This document shows positions 42,201 through 50,186 of a stretch of 64,000 bases of DNA, one piece after another. Within the stretch, counting starts at the first letter, position 1. Each line of letters opens with the position of its first letter. The stretch is taken from NCBI RefSeq assembly GCF_016862955.1, contig NZ_BONY01000027.1, positions 1-64,000 of the forward strand. Direction: 5' to 3'. Source of the DNA: Rhizocola hellebori (GTDB taxonomy: Bacteria; Actinomycetota; Actinomycetes; Mycobacteriales; Micromonosporaceae). Position numbers and translations under genes: made by a program. A model generated the notes under the pieces. That model did no database searches and had not been told where the DNA came from. It saw nothing but the letters and a program-made list of their open reading frames with translations.

Positions 42201-43749
42201 AGGCTGGCGGCGCTTCAGCACCAACACCCTCATCCTGTCCGGGCTGGTGATCCTCGCCGGGCTCCTGGTCGCGGCGGCCATCGCCGGAACGCTTGCCCTG
42301 CGCAACTCCGCCGCCGCTTCGCAGACTCTGACCGACCGGCTTTCACCGGCCCTCATCAGCGCGGAACGGCTCAACACGGCCCTGCTCGATCAGGAGACCG
42401 GCGTTCGCGGTTACGCGCTCACCGGTGAAAGGCGATTCCTCGAGCCCTACCACGCCGGCCTCTCCGCCGAGCAGGCGCAGATCGCGCAGCTGCAGCAGCT
42501 TCTCGCGCAACGACCCGAGGCGCTGGCCGCGCTGGGCGAGGTCGTCGAGCTGGCACGCTCATGGCGCGCTGGCACGGCAGAGCCCGTCATCACCGCCGTG
42601 GAAAGCGGCGCAAGCGCCACCGGGCTGGTCGAGAAGGGCAGGCAGGACTTCGACCGGGTCCGCGGCGGGCTGGACAGACTGGAACAGCAGATCAGCGCGG
42701 CCCGGCAGGCCGCCCGCGACGACCTCACCCGGGCGATGCGGTGGCAGAACACGGTTCTGGTCGGGGTCCTCATCGTCTTCCTGATCGCGGCCATGCTGGT
42801 GACGATGCTCATCCGCTCGGGCGTCGGCCGGCCCATGTCCCGGCTGGCGGCGGCCACCCGGGAGGTCAGCGGCGGCGACTTCGAGCAGCGGATCGCCGTC
42901 GACGGTCCGGCCGATCTGCGGGCTCTCGGCGGCGACATCGAAACCATGCGCCAGCGCATCGTCGCCGCGCTGGCGGCCAGCGTCGCGGCCCAGGCGACTT
43001 TGCAAGCGCAGGCGGTCGAGCTGGAGCGGTCCAACGCCGATCTGGCCCGCTCCAACAGCGAGCTGGAGCAGTTCGCCTACGTCGCCTCGCATGACCTGCA
43101 GGAGCCGTTGCGCAAGGTGGCCTCCTTCTGCCAGCTGCTCGAGCGCCGCTATGGCGAGCTGCTCGACGAGCGCGGCAAGCAGTACGTCGCCTTCGCGGTC
43201 GACGGGGCGGAACGGATGCAGATCCTCATCAACGATCTGCTGGCGTTCTCCCGGGTGGGCCGGGTCTACGACGCGGAGAACGAGGTCGACCTCAATGCGA
43301 TCTGCGACAACGCTGAACAGAACCTGACCCACCGGGTCGAGGCTTCCAGCGCGGTCATCGAAAGCGACAAGCTGCCCATCGTCCTCGGCGACCCGACCCT
43401 GCTGAACATGCTGTGGCAGAACCTGCTCGGCAACGCGCTCAAGTTCAGCGACCCGCAGCGCCCGGCCCGGGTGGAGATCACCTGCCGCCGGGCGGGCGAG
43501 CTGTGGGAGTTCGCCGTCAAGGACAACGGCATCGGCATCGATCCCCAGTTCGCCGACAAGATCTTTGTCATCTTCCAGCGCCTGCACAGCCGGGGCGACG
43601 TCTATGGCGGGACAGGGATCGGATTGGCCATGTGCCGCAAAATCGTCGAACATCATGGCGGAACCATCTGGCTCGACTCGCAACACTCCGGCCCGGGGTC
43701 GACCTTCCGTTTCACCCTGCCCGCCCGCAACAGTGAGGAATCCCCCTAA
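42190..43749 (+). CDS. CHASE3-HAMP sensor histidine kinase
   Basis: A 519-residue membrane kinase. The first transmembrane helix (about 12-36), an extracellular CHASE3 domain (about 40-182, with DQETGVRGYALTGERRFLEP), a second helix (about 188-208) and a HAMP domain (209-262) precede a coiled linker. The dimerisation motif FAYVASHDLQEPLRKVASFC has His301. The ATPase N-box is LLGNALKFSD, with DNGIGIDPQ and GGTGIGLAMCRKIVEHHGG. The type resembles bacteriophytochrome kinases that use Rcp1-like regulators. It sits between phosphatase and regulator genes in one operon. Confidence 0.93.
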   Translation: MFDKGWRRFSTNTLILSGLVILAGLLVAAAIAGTLALRNSAAASQTLTDRLSPALISAERLNTALLDQETGVRGYALTGERRFLEPYHAGLSAEQAQIAQLQQLLAQRPEALAALGEVVELARSWRAGTAEPVITAVESGASATGLVEKGRQDFDRVRGGLDRLEQQISAARQAARDDLTRAMRWQNTVLVGVLIVFLIAAMLVTMLIRSGVGRPMSRLAAATREVSGGDFEQRIAVDGPADLRALGGDIETMRQRIVAALAASVAAQATLQAQAVELERSNADLARSNSELEQFAYVASHDLQEPLRKVASFCQLLERRYGELLDERGKQYVAFAVDGAERMQILINDLLAFSRVGRVYDAENEVDLNAICDNAEQNLTHRVEASSAVIESDKLPIVLGDPTLLNMLWQNLLGNALKFSDPQRPARVEITCRRAGELWEFAVKDNGIGIDPQFADKIFVIFQRLHSRGDVYGGTGIGLAMCRKIVEHHGGTIWLDSQHSGPGSTFRFTLPARNSEESP

Positions 43750-44196
43750 ATGAGCGAGGAACCGGTCGCCAAGCCCATCGTCGTGCTGCTCGTCGAGGAC
43801 GACCCGGGCGACGAGCTGATGACCCGGGAGGCGTTCGCGGAAAACAAGGTCAACAACGAGCTGCACGTGGCCCGCGACGGCGAGCTGGCTCTGGACTTTC
43901 TTTACCAGCGCAACAGTTTCGAAGACGCGCCCCGGCCCGACCTCATCCTGCTCGACCTCAACCTGCCCAAGTTCGACGGGCGTGAGATCCTCGCTCAGAT
44001 CAAGCAGCACCCTGACCTGTGCAGCATTCCGGTCGTCGTGCTCACCACCTCGCGCGCCGAGGAGGACGTGCTGCGCAGCTACAAGCTGCACGCCAACGCC
44101 TATGTCAACAAGCCGGTGGACTTCACCCGGTTTATCGACGTTGTGCGCCAGATCGACAACTTCTTCGTCTCTGTCGTCAAACTCCCCTCACGCTGA
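43750..44196 (+). CDS. Rcp1-like single-domain response regulator
   Basis: A 148-residue stand-alone receiver with ATG immediately after the kinase stop. Its acidic pair is in LLVEDDPGDE, the phosphoacceptor is D69 in LILLDLNLPKFDG, Thr lies in VVVLTTSRAEED and Lys in NAYVNKPVDF. The extended loop and C-terminal helix (FIDVVRQIDNFFVSVVKLP) match the cyanobacterial phytochrome partner Rcp1. With no output domain it likely relays phosphate or acts by protein contact, perhaps controlling the PP2C phosphatase of the same operon. Confidence 0.93.
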   Translation: MSEEPVAKPIVVLLVEDDPGDELMTREAFAENKVNNELHVARDGELALDFLYQRNSFEDAPRPDLILLDLNLPKFDGREILAQIKQHPDLCSIPVVVLTTSRAEEDVLRSYKLHANAYVNKPVDFTRFIDVVRQIDNFFVSVVKLPSR

Positions 44197-44259
44197 CCCA
44201 ATTGACCTGGTCTGCCCGATAAGCCTACGGTGAAGGGGACAGATCCGGGGGGTGGCGTA

Positions 44260-44625
44260 ATGGACACGATGGAACGCAAGAGCCTCGACCAGCCCGACGA
44301 AACCCGCAAGTTCGAGGGGCTGGGCTGGGCCGACATCGTTACCGTGGGCGGCAAAGCGGTCGCCAGGGGGCATTTTCAGCCCGGCTGGCGGTGGTCGGTG
44401 AACGTCAAGCCGATCGCCGGGACCGAGCTCTGCGAGGTCTCGCATCTGATCTACTGCCTCGAAGGCACAATGCGCGTCACCATGAAGGACGGCTCGGTGC
44501 ACGAAGTCACCAAGGGCGATGCCGTGGCCGTGCCGCCAGGGCATGACGCCGAGGTGATCGGCCACGACGCCTGCGTGATGGTCGACTTCGGGGAGATAGG
44601 CGAATACGCCTTGCGCCACCTCTAG
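44260..44625 (+). CDS. Small cupin-domain protein
   Basis: A 121-residue single-domain cupin. ATG at 44260 is preferred over the GTG at 44230. The beta-barrel pattern is seen in GHFQPGWRWSVNVKPIAGTE, then CEVSHLIYCLEGTMRVTMKD, GDAVAVPPGHDAEVIGHDA, and VMVDFGEIGEYA. Metal ligands of cupin motif 1 are only partly present (His in SHL, Glu in LEG) and motif 2 has PPGHD. Function is unknown; binding of a small molecule or metal is possible. It follows the signalling cassette by 63 bp. Confidence 0.8.
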   Translation: MDTMERKSLDQPDETRKFEGLGWADIVTVGGKAVARGHFQPGWRWSVNVKPIAGTELCEVSHLIYCLEGTMRVTMKDGSVHEVTKGDAVAVPPGHDAEVIGHDACVMVDFGEIGEYALRHL

Positions 44626-44637
44626 GTTTGCGGAGCG

Positions 44638-45150
44638 CTACTCGCCGGTCACGCCGTCGATGCGCTCCCGCAGCAGGTCCAGATGACCGCAATGGCGAGC
44701 GGTTTCCTCAACCATGTGCATCAGGGCGTAACGCAGGTTGAAATTCATGTCTGCGGCCCGCGCCATGTCATCGAGGCCGTAGCTGGAAATGACGCTGTTG
44801 GACCGCGCACACTCCGCTTCATAGGCGGCCACCAGCTCCACGATGGTGTCGGTGGGCTCCAGCAGGAAGGCGCCGGGGTTTTCGTCGCCCCACGGCCACG
44901 GCAGGTCTGCATCGGCGAAGTCGATGCTGAACCAGAAGCGCTCCACTCCGGTGAGGTGCTTGATCAGCCCGGCCGGGGTGAGGGTGGAAGGCGGCACCGA
45001 AGCTGAGAACGCTTGCTCGTCGGTCAGGCCGGACACCTTGAGCACCACGGTGGCGCGGAGGAAATCGAGCAGCCCGGTCACGGTTTCGCGCTCCGGCGCG
45101 GCCTCCGGTGGCCTGACCCGGGTGACGGCCTGCACATCGTTCATTGTCAT
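44638..45150 (-). CDS. DinB-superfamily (DUF664) protein
   Basis: A 170-residue four-helix bundle. ATG at 45150 or 45144 is chosen; the longer frame upstream is Arg-rich and unlikely. The pattern ETVTGLLDFLRATVVLKVSG, LTPAGLIKHLTGVERFWFSI, and NFNLRYALMHMVEETARHCG with HLDLLRERIDG has the three metal-binding His positions (LIKHL, and the His residues near the end). In actinobacteria this family includes mycothiol-dependent enzymes acting in thiol transfer or detoxification. The substrate is not known. Confidence 0.88.
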   Translation of the reverse strand: MTMNDVQAVTRVRPPEAAPERETVTGLLDFLRATVVLKVSGLTDEQAFSASVPPSTLTPAGLIKHLTGVERFWFSIDFADADLPWPWGDENPGAFLLEPTDTIVELVAAYEAECARSNSVISSYGLDDMARAADMNFNLRYALMHMVEETARHCGHLDLLRERIDGVTGE

Positions 45151-45222
45151 GCCCGGCACGATAGACGGCGGGCCGGACATTTTCGCTTGCCACCACTGCC
45201 AAGCCCGGCCTAAGGTGGCGCT

Positions 45223-45276
45223 ATGCAGCAGTTCAGGAACACGACGACGCCGGCGCGCCCGGCGTTGCCATGGTGA
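45223..45276 (+). CDS. Threonine-rich leader peptide (attenuator)
   Basis: A 17-residue peptide, MQQFRNTTTPARPALPW, with a good AAGGTGG site. Codons 7-9 are three consecutive Thr codons (ACG ACG ACG). A small hairpin (45247-45265, 7-bp arms) begins at the third Thr codon, and a perfect terminator follows at 45300-45325. The next gene encodes a threonyl-tRNA synthetase. This is the expected layout of ribosome-mediated transcription attenuation: stalling at Thr codons when charged tRNA-Thr is low would favour read-through into the synthetase gene. Confidence 0.85.
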   Translation: MQQFRNTTTPARPALPW

Positions 45277-45299
45277 CCTGCTAGCCAATAGTCATCGTG

Positions 45300-45332
45300 C
45301 GGCCCCGGGATTCGTCCCGGGGCCGTTTTCTT
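45300..45332 (+). terminator. Attenuator terminator before thrS
   Basis: A perfect 11-bp stem (CGGCCCCGGGA / TCCCGGGGCCG) capped by a TTCG tetraloop, followed by TTTTCTT. It lies after the leader peptide stop and 53 bp before the synthetase start, with no other gene end nearby. An intrinsic terminator in this place implies conditional termination. The competing antiterminator is not obvious; a CCCGG at 45257-45261 could pair with CCGGG in the 5' arm. Confidence 0.9.
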
Positions 45333-45384
45333 GCTCCGCGGAGGGAGCCCGACGCCGCCAAGTCCACATAGGAGACAGCGCGTC

Positions 45385-46575
45385 ATGATCGACCATCGTC
45401 AGCTCGGAAGAGAGCTCGAAATATTTCACAGCGACCCACTGATCGGTGCCGGGCTGCCGATCTGGCTGCCCGCGGGCGCCGCCGCCCGCCATGCGGTCGA
45501 GGAATACATCCGCGAACAGGAGCGGCTGGAGGGGTACCAGCACGTCTACTCACCGCCGCTGGGAAAGGTTCAGATGTACCGCCGTTCGGGCCACCTGGCC
45601 AAATTTGGCGACGACATGTTCCCCGCGATGGCCGATGGCAACGACGATCCGGACCAGGCGCTCATGCTGCGGCCCAGCCTGTGCCCACATCACGCCATCG
45701 TCTACGCCGCCAAGGGCCGCTCGTACAGGGAGCTGCCGCTGCGCATAGCCGAGCTGGGCGGCATGTTCCGAGCCGAACGCTCGGGCGTGGTGGGCGGGCT
45801 GAGCCGGGTCAGGTCCATCTGGCTCAACGATGCCCACATCTTCTGCCGGCTCGACCAGGCCCAGGACGAGGTGGCCGGGGTGCTGCGCTTCATGGGCCGG
45901 GCCCATAAGGCGCTAGGCCTTGAGCCACACCGGTTCCGCCTCTCCCTGCGCGGCAGCAACGCCCTGGGCGACCCGCGCGAGTGGGATCTGGCGGAGGAAA
46001 TGCTGCGCGCGGCCCTGGTCGAGGCGGGCATCGAGTTCCAGGAGGAGCACGGCGAGGCGGCCTTCTACGGCCCGAAAATCGATGTGCAGGTCCGCGACAG
46101 CGCCGGCCGGGAGTGGAGCCTGGCCACCGTGCAGATCGACTTCGCCCAGCCGGCCCGCTTCGAGCTGGAATATGTTGACAGCAAAGGGGAACGACAGCGT
46201 CCGGTGATGGTGCATCGCAGTATCATCGGCAGCTTGGAGCGCCTCTTCGCCCACCTTATCGAGGTGCATCAGGGCGCTTTTCCAGCCTGGTACGCCCCGC
46301 TGCAGCTGGCTGTGCTGCCGGTGGGCGCAGCCCAGGACGTCGCAGCGCGGGAGTTCGCCGACCGAGCCATGCGCGAGGGGCTGCGGGTGGAGATCGCCCA
46401 CGAGGGGTCGCTGGGTCTGCGGGTCCGGGAGGCGGTCAAACGCAAGGTGCCCTTCATCGCGGTCATCGGCGCGAAGGAGGCGGCCAGCGGCCAGGTCGCG
46501 CTGCGCCTGCGCGACGGCAGCGAACTTCCCCCGCTGCCGGCAGACGCTGCCCTGGAAAGGATCCGGGCGCTTTAG
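45385..46575 (+). CDS. thrS: Threonyl-tRNA synthetase lacking TGS and editing domains
   Basis: A 396-residue class II synthetase. ATG at 45385 has an AGGAGA site. It starts directly at the catalytic core (HSDPLIGAGLPIWLPAGAAA); full-length ThrRS is about 640-680 residues with TGS and N2 editing domains. Zinc ligands are kept: Cys in MLRPSLCPHH, His in NDAHIFCRL, His in RPVMVHRSIIGSLERLFAHL. The motif 2 Arg region SRVRSIW is present, and the C-terminal anticodon-binding domain is complete. It should charge tRNA-Thr but cannot clear Ser-tRNA-Thr itself, so it is likely a second, regulated copy controlled by the upstream Thr attenuator. Confidence 0.93.
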   Translation: MIDHRQLGRELEIFHSDPLIGAGLPIWLPAGAAARHAVEEYIREQERLEGYQHVYSPPLGKVQMYRRSGHLAKFGDDMFPAMADGNDDPDQALMLRPSLCPHHAIVYAAKGRSYRELPLRIAELGGMFRAERSGVVGGLSRVRSIWLNDAHIFCRLDQAQDEVAGVLRFMGRAHKALGLEPHRFRLSLRGSNALGDPREWDLAEEMLRAALVEAGIEFQEEHGEAAFYGPKIDVQVRDSAGREWSLATVQIDFAQPARFELEYVDSKGERQRPVMVHRSIIGSLERLFAHLIEVHQGAFPAWYAPLQLAVLPVGAAQDVAAREFADRAMREGLRVEIAHEGSLGLRVREAVKRKVPFIAVIGAKEAASGQVALRLRDGSELPPLPADAALERIRAL

Positions 46576-48272
46576 CGCATCGCGTCGGCGCGGGGCGGGC
46601 AGGCTGGGCTGTACTCGGCGTTCACCTCATCGGGCAGCGGGAACCAGCGGATGTTCTCGAACCCGGCGGCCGCGGAGCGCTCGGGCTGGCCCAGCCGCGC
46701 CCCGGAACGCTTGGCATGTTTGAAGATTCGCTCTGCGGCGGCCAGCTGGCGGCGCAGCACGCGATCGGAGCGGCTCGCCCGCGGCAGCGCCCGCAGGCCC
46801 TCCCCGGCGAGCACCCCGGCCAGCCCCGCCGCGGCGGCAGGTTGCGCGCCGCGATGCTGCCACAGGCCGGTCGCCGGGTCGAAACGATAGTGCGGCAACA
46901 ACTTCCAGGCATGCTCGGCCAGCAGGTGCACCGCCCGGATCAGGTAGTCGACGGTCGCCTCGCTGGCGAAGTAGCTGAAACCCAAGCGCACGAAGGAAAG
47001 TTTGGCCCCCATCTGCCCGCGCACGATCTCCTCCTCCATCCGCCGCGACCACAGGTCGTTGATGGGGAAGCCCCGGTGCAGGTAAGGCCCCGCGCAGAAG
47101 CACCCGCTGCGGGCCTGGATACCGAAGACGTCGTTGAGCAGAGCGGCCACGAAGTTGCCGTGCAGCAGGCCGGAGCCGTGGCGCAGGCCGAAGGAGACGA
47201 TCGCCAGGCGTGGCGCGCTCGGGTTGCCGAGGATCTCGATGCGCGGATCCTTGCTCCAGGAGGCCATCGCCCGCTTGACGAACTCGCTTTCCCGGCGGTG
47301 AATCTCCACCGTCCCCACGGCTTGCTTGACCGAGAAGGCAAGCCCGGCCCGGATCGAGCCGACTATGGCGGGCGTGCCGCCCTCCTCGCGGATCGACGGC
47401 TCAGGGTGGTACGAAACGGTGGTGGGGCTGACGAACAGGATCGTGCCGCCGGCCGGAACCACCGGAACCGGGTTGCGGAACAGAGCGCGCTTGGCCACGA
47501 GCACCCCGGGTGTGTCCGGGCCGCCCACGAACTTGTGCGGGGAGATCATCACGGCGTCCTTGGCCGCCAGCGGATCGGAGGCCGGGTTCATGTCGATGCG
47601 CAGATAGGGCCCGGCCGAGGCATAGTCCCAACAGGACAGTGCGCCGTGCTCGTGCAGCACGCGCGACACCGCGTCCACGTCGGTGAGGATCCCGGTCACG
47701 TTGGAGGCGGCCGAGAAGCTTCCGATCTTCAGCGGCCGATCCTGATGCAGGATCAGCTGAGCGGTCAGGTCGGTCAGGTCGACCCCGCCATCGGCGGCCT
47801 CGCGGATGGTGACCAGGTCGCAATTGGACTCACGCCAGGGCAGCTCGTTGGAATGGTGTTCGTAGGGCCCGACGAAGACGACCGGCCGTGGCGTGCCCGG
47901 CTCGCCAGTGCCGCGCCGGGTGAGCCCGAACACCCTGACCAGCCGGTCGATCGCGCCGGTCACCCCTGTCCCGCAAAAGACCACCACATCATCGGCGCTG
48001 CCGTTGACCGCTTGATGGATGATGGCGCGCGCTTCCTCGCGCAGCTGCGTGGTCCGGCGTCCGGTGGCCGTCGCCTCGGTGTGCGTGTTGGCGTACATGG
48101 GCAGCACGTGGTCGCGGATGAAGTCCTCGATGAAGGTCAGCGCCCGGCCCGAGGCGGTGTAGTCGGCGTAAACCAGCCGCCGCCGCCCGTACGGGCCGTC
48201 CAGCATCACCTCATCGCCGATGACGCAGCGGCGTATCCGCTCGATCATCCGGTCTGCGCTGACACCCGACAT
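46572..48272 (-). CDS. Class V aminotransferase / cysteine-desulfurase-like PLP enzyme
   Basis: A 566-residue PLP enzyme, longer than the usual 400. The catalytic core spans about residues 20-450: VYADYTASGRALTFIEDFIR, then THTEATATGRRTTQLREEAR, VVVFCGTGVTGAIDRL, and the PLP lysine in VMISPHKFVGGPDTPG. IQARSGCFCAGPYLHRG places a Cys pair in the position of the cysteine desulfurase active-site loop. A 100-residue C-terminal extension of unknown role follows (ending PACPPRADAMR). Its stop overlaps the stop of thrS by 4 nt, convergently. It may act in sulfur transfer or another beta-elimination; the substrate is unknown. Confidence 0.85.
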   Translation of the reverse strand: MSGVSADRMIERIRRCVIGDEVMLDGPYGRRRLVYADYTASGRALTFIEDFIRDHVLPMYANTHTEATATGRRTTQLREEARAIIHQAVNGSADDVVVFCGTGVTGAIDRLVRVFGLTRRGTGEPGTPRPVVFVGPYEHHSNELPWRESNCDLVTIREAADGGVDLTDLTAQLILHQDRPLKIGSFSAASNVTGILTDVDAVSRVLHEHGALSCWDYASAGPYLRIDMNPASDPLAAKDAVMISPHKFVGGPDTPGVLVAKRALFRNPVPVVPAGGTILFVSPTTVSYHPEPSIREEGGTPAIVGSIRAGLAFSVKQAVGTVEIHRRESEFVKRAMASWSKDPRIEILGNPSAPRLAIVSFGLRHGSGLLHGNFVAALLNDVFGIQARSGCFCAGPYLHRGFPINDLWSRRMEEEIVRGQMGAKLSFVRLGFSYFASEATVDYLIRAVHLLAEHAWKLLPHYRFDPATGLWQHRGAQPAAAAGLAGVLAGEGLRALPRASRSDRVLRRQLAAAERIFKHAKRSGARLGQPERSAAAGFENIRWFPLPDEVNAEYSPACPPRADAMR

Positions 48273-48350
48273 GGCAAGAGGATAGGAGTGATCCTCACAA
48301 AGGGCTGTCCGCTACCTGATAAACGGTGCCCGGATTTACTTCTCCCTTAC

Positions 48351-48908
48351 TTACGACGACAGGACAAACCTGGTCAGCTTCGGGAAGAAGGGAACGCCTG
48401 TCGCCACTGCGCCGCGCTCCGCGCGCGAGGCGGCGGCGAGCTTGTCGAAAGGCGCGAACCTGAAGTCGTAGATGACGACCCGGCCACCGGGACGCAGCAC
48501 CCGGGCCAGCTCGGGCGCGGCAGCCTCGGGGTCGTCCCAGTGGTGCAGGCTCAGCGACGAGACGATGAGGTCGAAAGACGCGTCCGGGAACGGCAGCCCG
48601 GTCACGTCGCCGACCCGCACGGTGGCGCGCTCACCTTGCGGGGCAAGGTTTTTCGCCGCCACAGCGACCATGTCGGCGGACAGGTCGACCCCGGTGAGGC
48701 GCAGGTCGGCCCGGCGCTGCGCCAGCTCCATCAGGAGCACGCCTGGCCCGGTACCCACATCAAGGATTGAGGCTTTTTCCGGAGCCAGATTGGCGACATC
48801 CTGGGCCAGCCTGCGGTAGACGCGGCGGAGCAACCGCTTGGCGACGAAGTTGTATAGGCGGCTGTTGCGGCCCTCGAATGCCTTGGGAATGTTGCCGTGT
48901 CGGTGCAT
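48351..48908 (-). CDS. UbiE-type class I methyltransferase
   Basis: A 185-residue methyltransferase. ATG at 48908 has a GGGAGGAAA site. Motif I is SILDVGTGPGVLLMELAQRR, followed by LTGVDLSADMVAVAAKNLAP, the acidic region VRVGDVTGLPFPDASFDLIV and LARVLRPGGRVVIYDFR. It is shorter than UbiE proteins at the C-terminus. It is divergent from a MarR regulator, with two 17-bp palindromic sites between them, so it is very likely the regulator's target, perhaps modifying a toxic small molecule. Confidence 0.88.
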   Translation of the reverse strand: MHRHGNIPKAFEGRNSRLYNFVAKRLLRRVYRRLAQDVANLAPEKASILDVGTGPGVLLMELAQRRADLRLTGVDLSADMVAVAAKNLAPQGERATVRVGDVTGLPFPDASFDLIVSSLSLHHWDDPEAAAPELARVLRPGGRVVIYDFRFAPFDKLAAASRAERGAVATGVPFFPKLTRFVLSS

Positions 48909-48927
48909 GGCGCGTTTCCTCCCTGAC

Positions 48928-48983
48928 AGTTGTAACTTACAACTATCCATCGAGGGTAAACTAGATAGTTGCAGAGCACAACT
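48928..48983. promoter_or_regulatory. Two 17-bp MarR-type operators
   Basis: AGTTGTAACTTACAACT (48928-48944) is a perfect 8-1-8 palindrome. AGTTGCAGAGCACAACT (48967-48983) repeats its ends exactly (AGTTG...CAACT) with the same 17-bp length. Both lie between the divergent methyltransferase and MarR genes and overlap where both promoters must be. Centres are 39 bp apart, nearly four helical turns. Confidence 0.8.
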
Positions 48984-48999
48984 TTTCAAGGGGATCGGT

Positions 49000-49440
49000 T
49001 TGGAATCCACGGCGGAACGCCTGCACGGGCTGTTCATGGACGTCATGCTGGTCAGTGGCCTGCTGCAGCCCGATTCCGCCGTGCCCGGTCATCCGATCTC
49101 GATGTCGCAGGCCTTCGCGCTGCACGAGCTGGACACCGACACCCCGATCTCGCAGCGGGAGCTGGGCGAGCGGCTGCGGCTGGAGAAGAGCTCGGTGAGC
49201 CGGATGGCAGCCGAGATGGAGAGCAAGGGACTGCTGGTGCGCGAGCGTGATCCGGCCAACCGGCGGCTCTATCGGTTGCGGCTCACCGATCGCGGCCGGG
49301 CGCTGCACACCGGGATGGCCGCCACCATGCACGAGCAGTACCAGCGCTGGGTGGAGGCGATGTCACGCGATGAGCGCGAAGCGCTGCTCACCGGGCTGAC
49401 CGCTTTCGTGCGCGTGCTTCGCCAACATCACGGCGAGTGA
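49000..49440 (+). CDS. MarR-family transcriptional regulator
   Basis: A 146-residue winged-helix regulator. TTG at 49000 is selected because it has an AAGGGG site and follows the operator region; the frame upstream would run through the operators. The MarR core is ISQRELGERLRLEKSSVSRM, then MESKGLLVRERDPANRRLYR and LRLTDRGRAL. Helices at both ends form the dimer. It probably represses itself and the divergent methyltransferase gene, released by a small ligand. Confidence 0.9.
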   Translation: MESTAERLHGLFMDVMLVSGLLQPDSAVPGHPISMSQAFALHELDTDTPISQRELGERLRLEKSSVSRMAAEMESKGLLVRERDPANRRLYRLRLTDRGRALHTGMAATMHEQYQRWVEAMSRDEREALLTGLTAFVRVLRQHHGE

Positions 49441-49446
49441 TCCGCA

Positions 49447-50184
49447 CTAGGGCCGCAAACCGCTTATCCGGGCAAGGGTTTCGTCGGCCGGCTCGCCATC
49501 GGTCAGCACGAGGTCCTCGGCGACTCTGCCGTCGCGCAGGCGCACCAGCCGATCGCATTGGGCGCTGATGTGCTGCTCATGGGTGGCAATCAGCATCGTG
49601 GTGCCGAATTGCTGCCTGATCTGCAAAAGCAAATCCATTATTTCCGCTCCGGTACCGGAGTCCAAGTTGCCCGTGGGCTCGTCGGCCAACACCAGTCGGG
49701 GCCGGGCGATCAGGGCTCGGGCGATGGCGACCCGCTGCTGCTGGCCACCGGAAAGCTGGCTCGGCATAGCGCTTTCGCGGCCCGCCAGGCCGCACGCCTC
49801 CAGCAGCTCACGCGCTCGGGCGACCTTGTCGTAGCGCACGCGGTAGGCAAGCACGGGCGCCAACACATTGTCCAATGTGGTCAGAGCGGGCAGCAGATGG
49901 TATCGCTGGAACACAAAGCCCACCGTGCGCCGATAGGCGGTCAGCGACCTTCGCCGCAACGCGGTCACCTCAACGCCATCGACGGTGATGCTGCCGGAGT
50001 CGACCTTCTCGATCGCGCCGATCAGATGCAGTAGCGTCGACTTGCCCGAGCCCGATGGGCCGGTGACACCGACCACGCTGCCCGCGGCCACGTCGAGGCT
50101 GATCGCGTCGGCGCCGGTGATGCTCGCCCCGCCGGCCGAGAAGACCCGGGTAACGTCGGTGAGCCGAAGATGGATGTCAGTCAT
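49447..50184 (-). CDS. MacB-type ABC exporter ATPase
   Basis: A 245-residue ABC ATPase. Walker A is GPSGSGKSTLLHLIGAIEKV, Q-loop VFQRYHLLPALTTLDNV, signature LSGGQQQRVAIARALIARPR, Walker B LVLADEPTGNLDSGTGAEIM, and the switch His lies in LIATHEQHIS. This is the LolD/MacB/FtsE-like class which drives extracytoplasmic protein or peptide remodelling. It directly follows the large permease (2 bp gap) on the same strand. The operon is divergent from a PadR regulator, a common arrangement for such exporters. Confidence 0.93.
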   Translation of the reverse strand: MTDIHLRLTDVTRVFSAGGASITGADAISLDVAAGSVVGVTGPSGSGKSTLLHLIGAIEKVDSGSITVDGVEVTALRRRSLTAYRRTVGFVFQRYHLLPALTTLDNVLAPVLAYRVRYDKVARARELLEACGLAGRESAMPSQLSGGQQQRVAIARALIARPRLVLADEPTGNLDSGTGAEIMDLLLQIRQQFGTTMLIATHEQHISAQCDRLVRLRDGRVAEDLVLTDGEPADETLARISGLRP

Positions 50185-50186
50185 CG

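Noticed and set aside
42559-44091. 510-residue minus-strand open frame opposite the CHASE3 kinase and regulator
   Set aside because: Antisense shadow of two clear signalling genes; Asp/Gln/Val/Leu composition without domains.
46716-48770. 684-residue plus-strand open frame
   Set aside because: Runs antisense to the class V aminotransferase and the methyltransferase; His/Gln/Arg-rich shadow translation.
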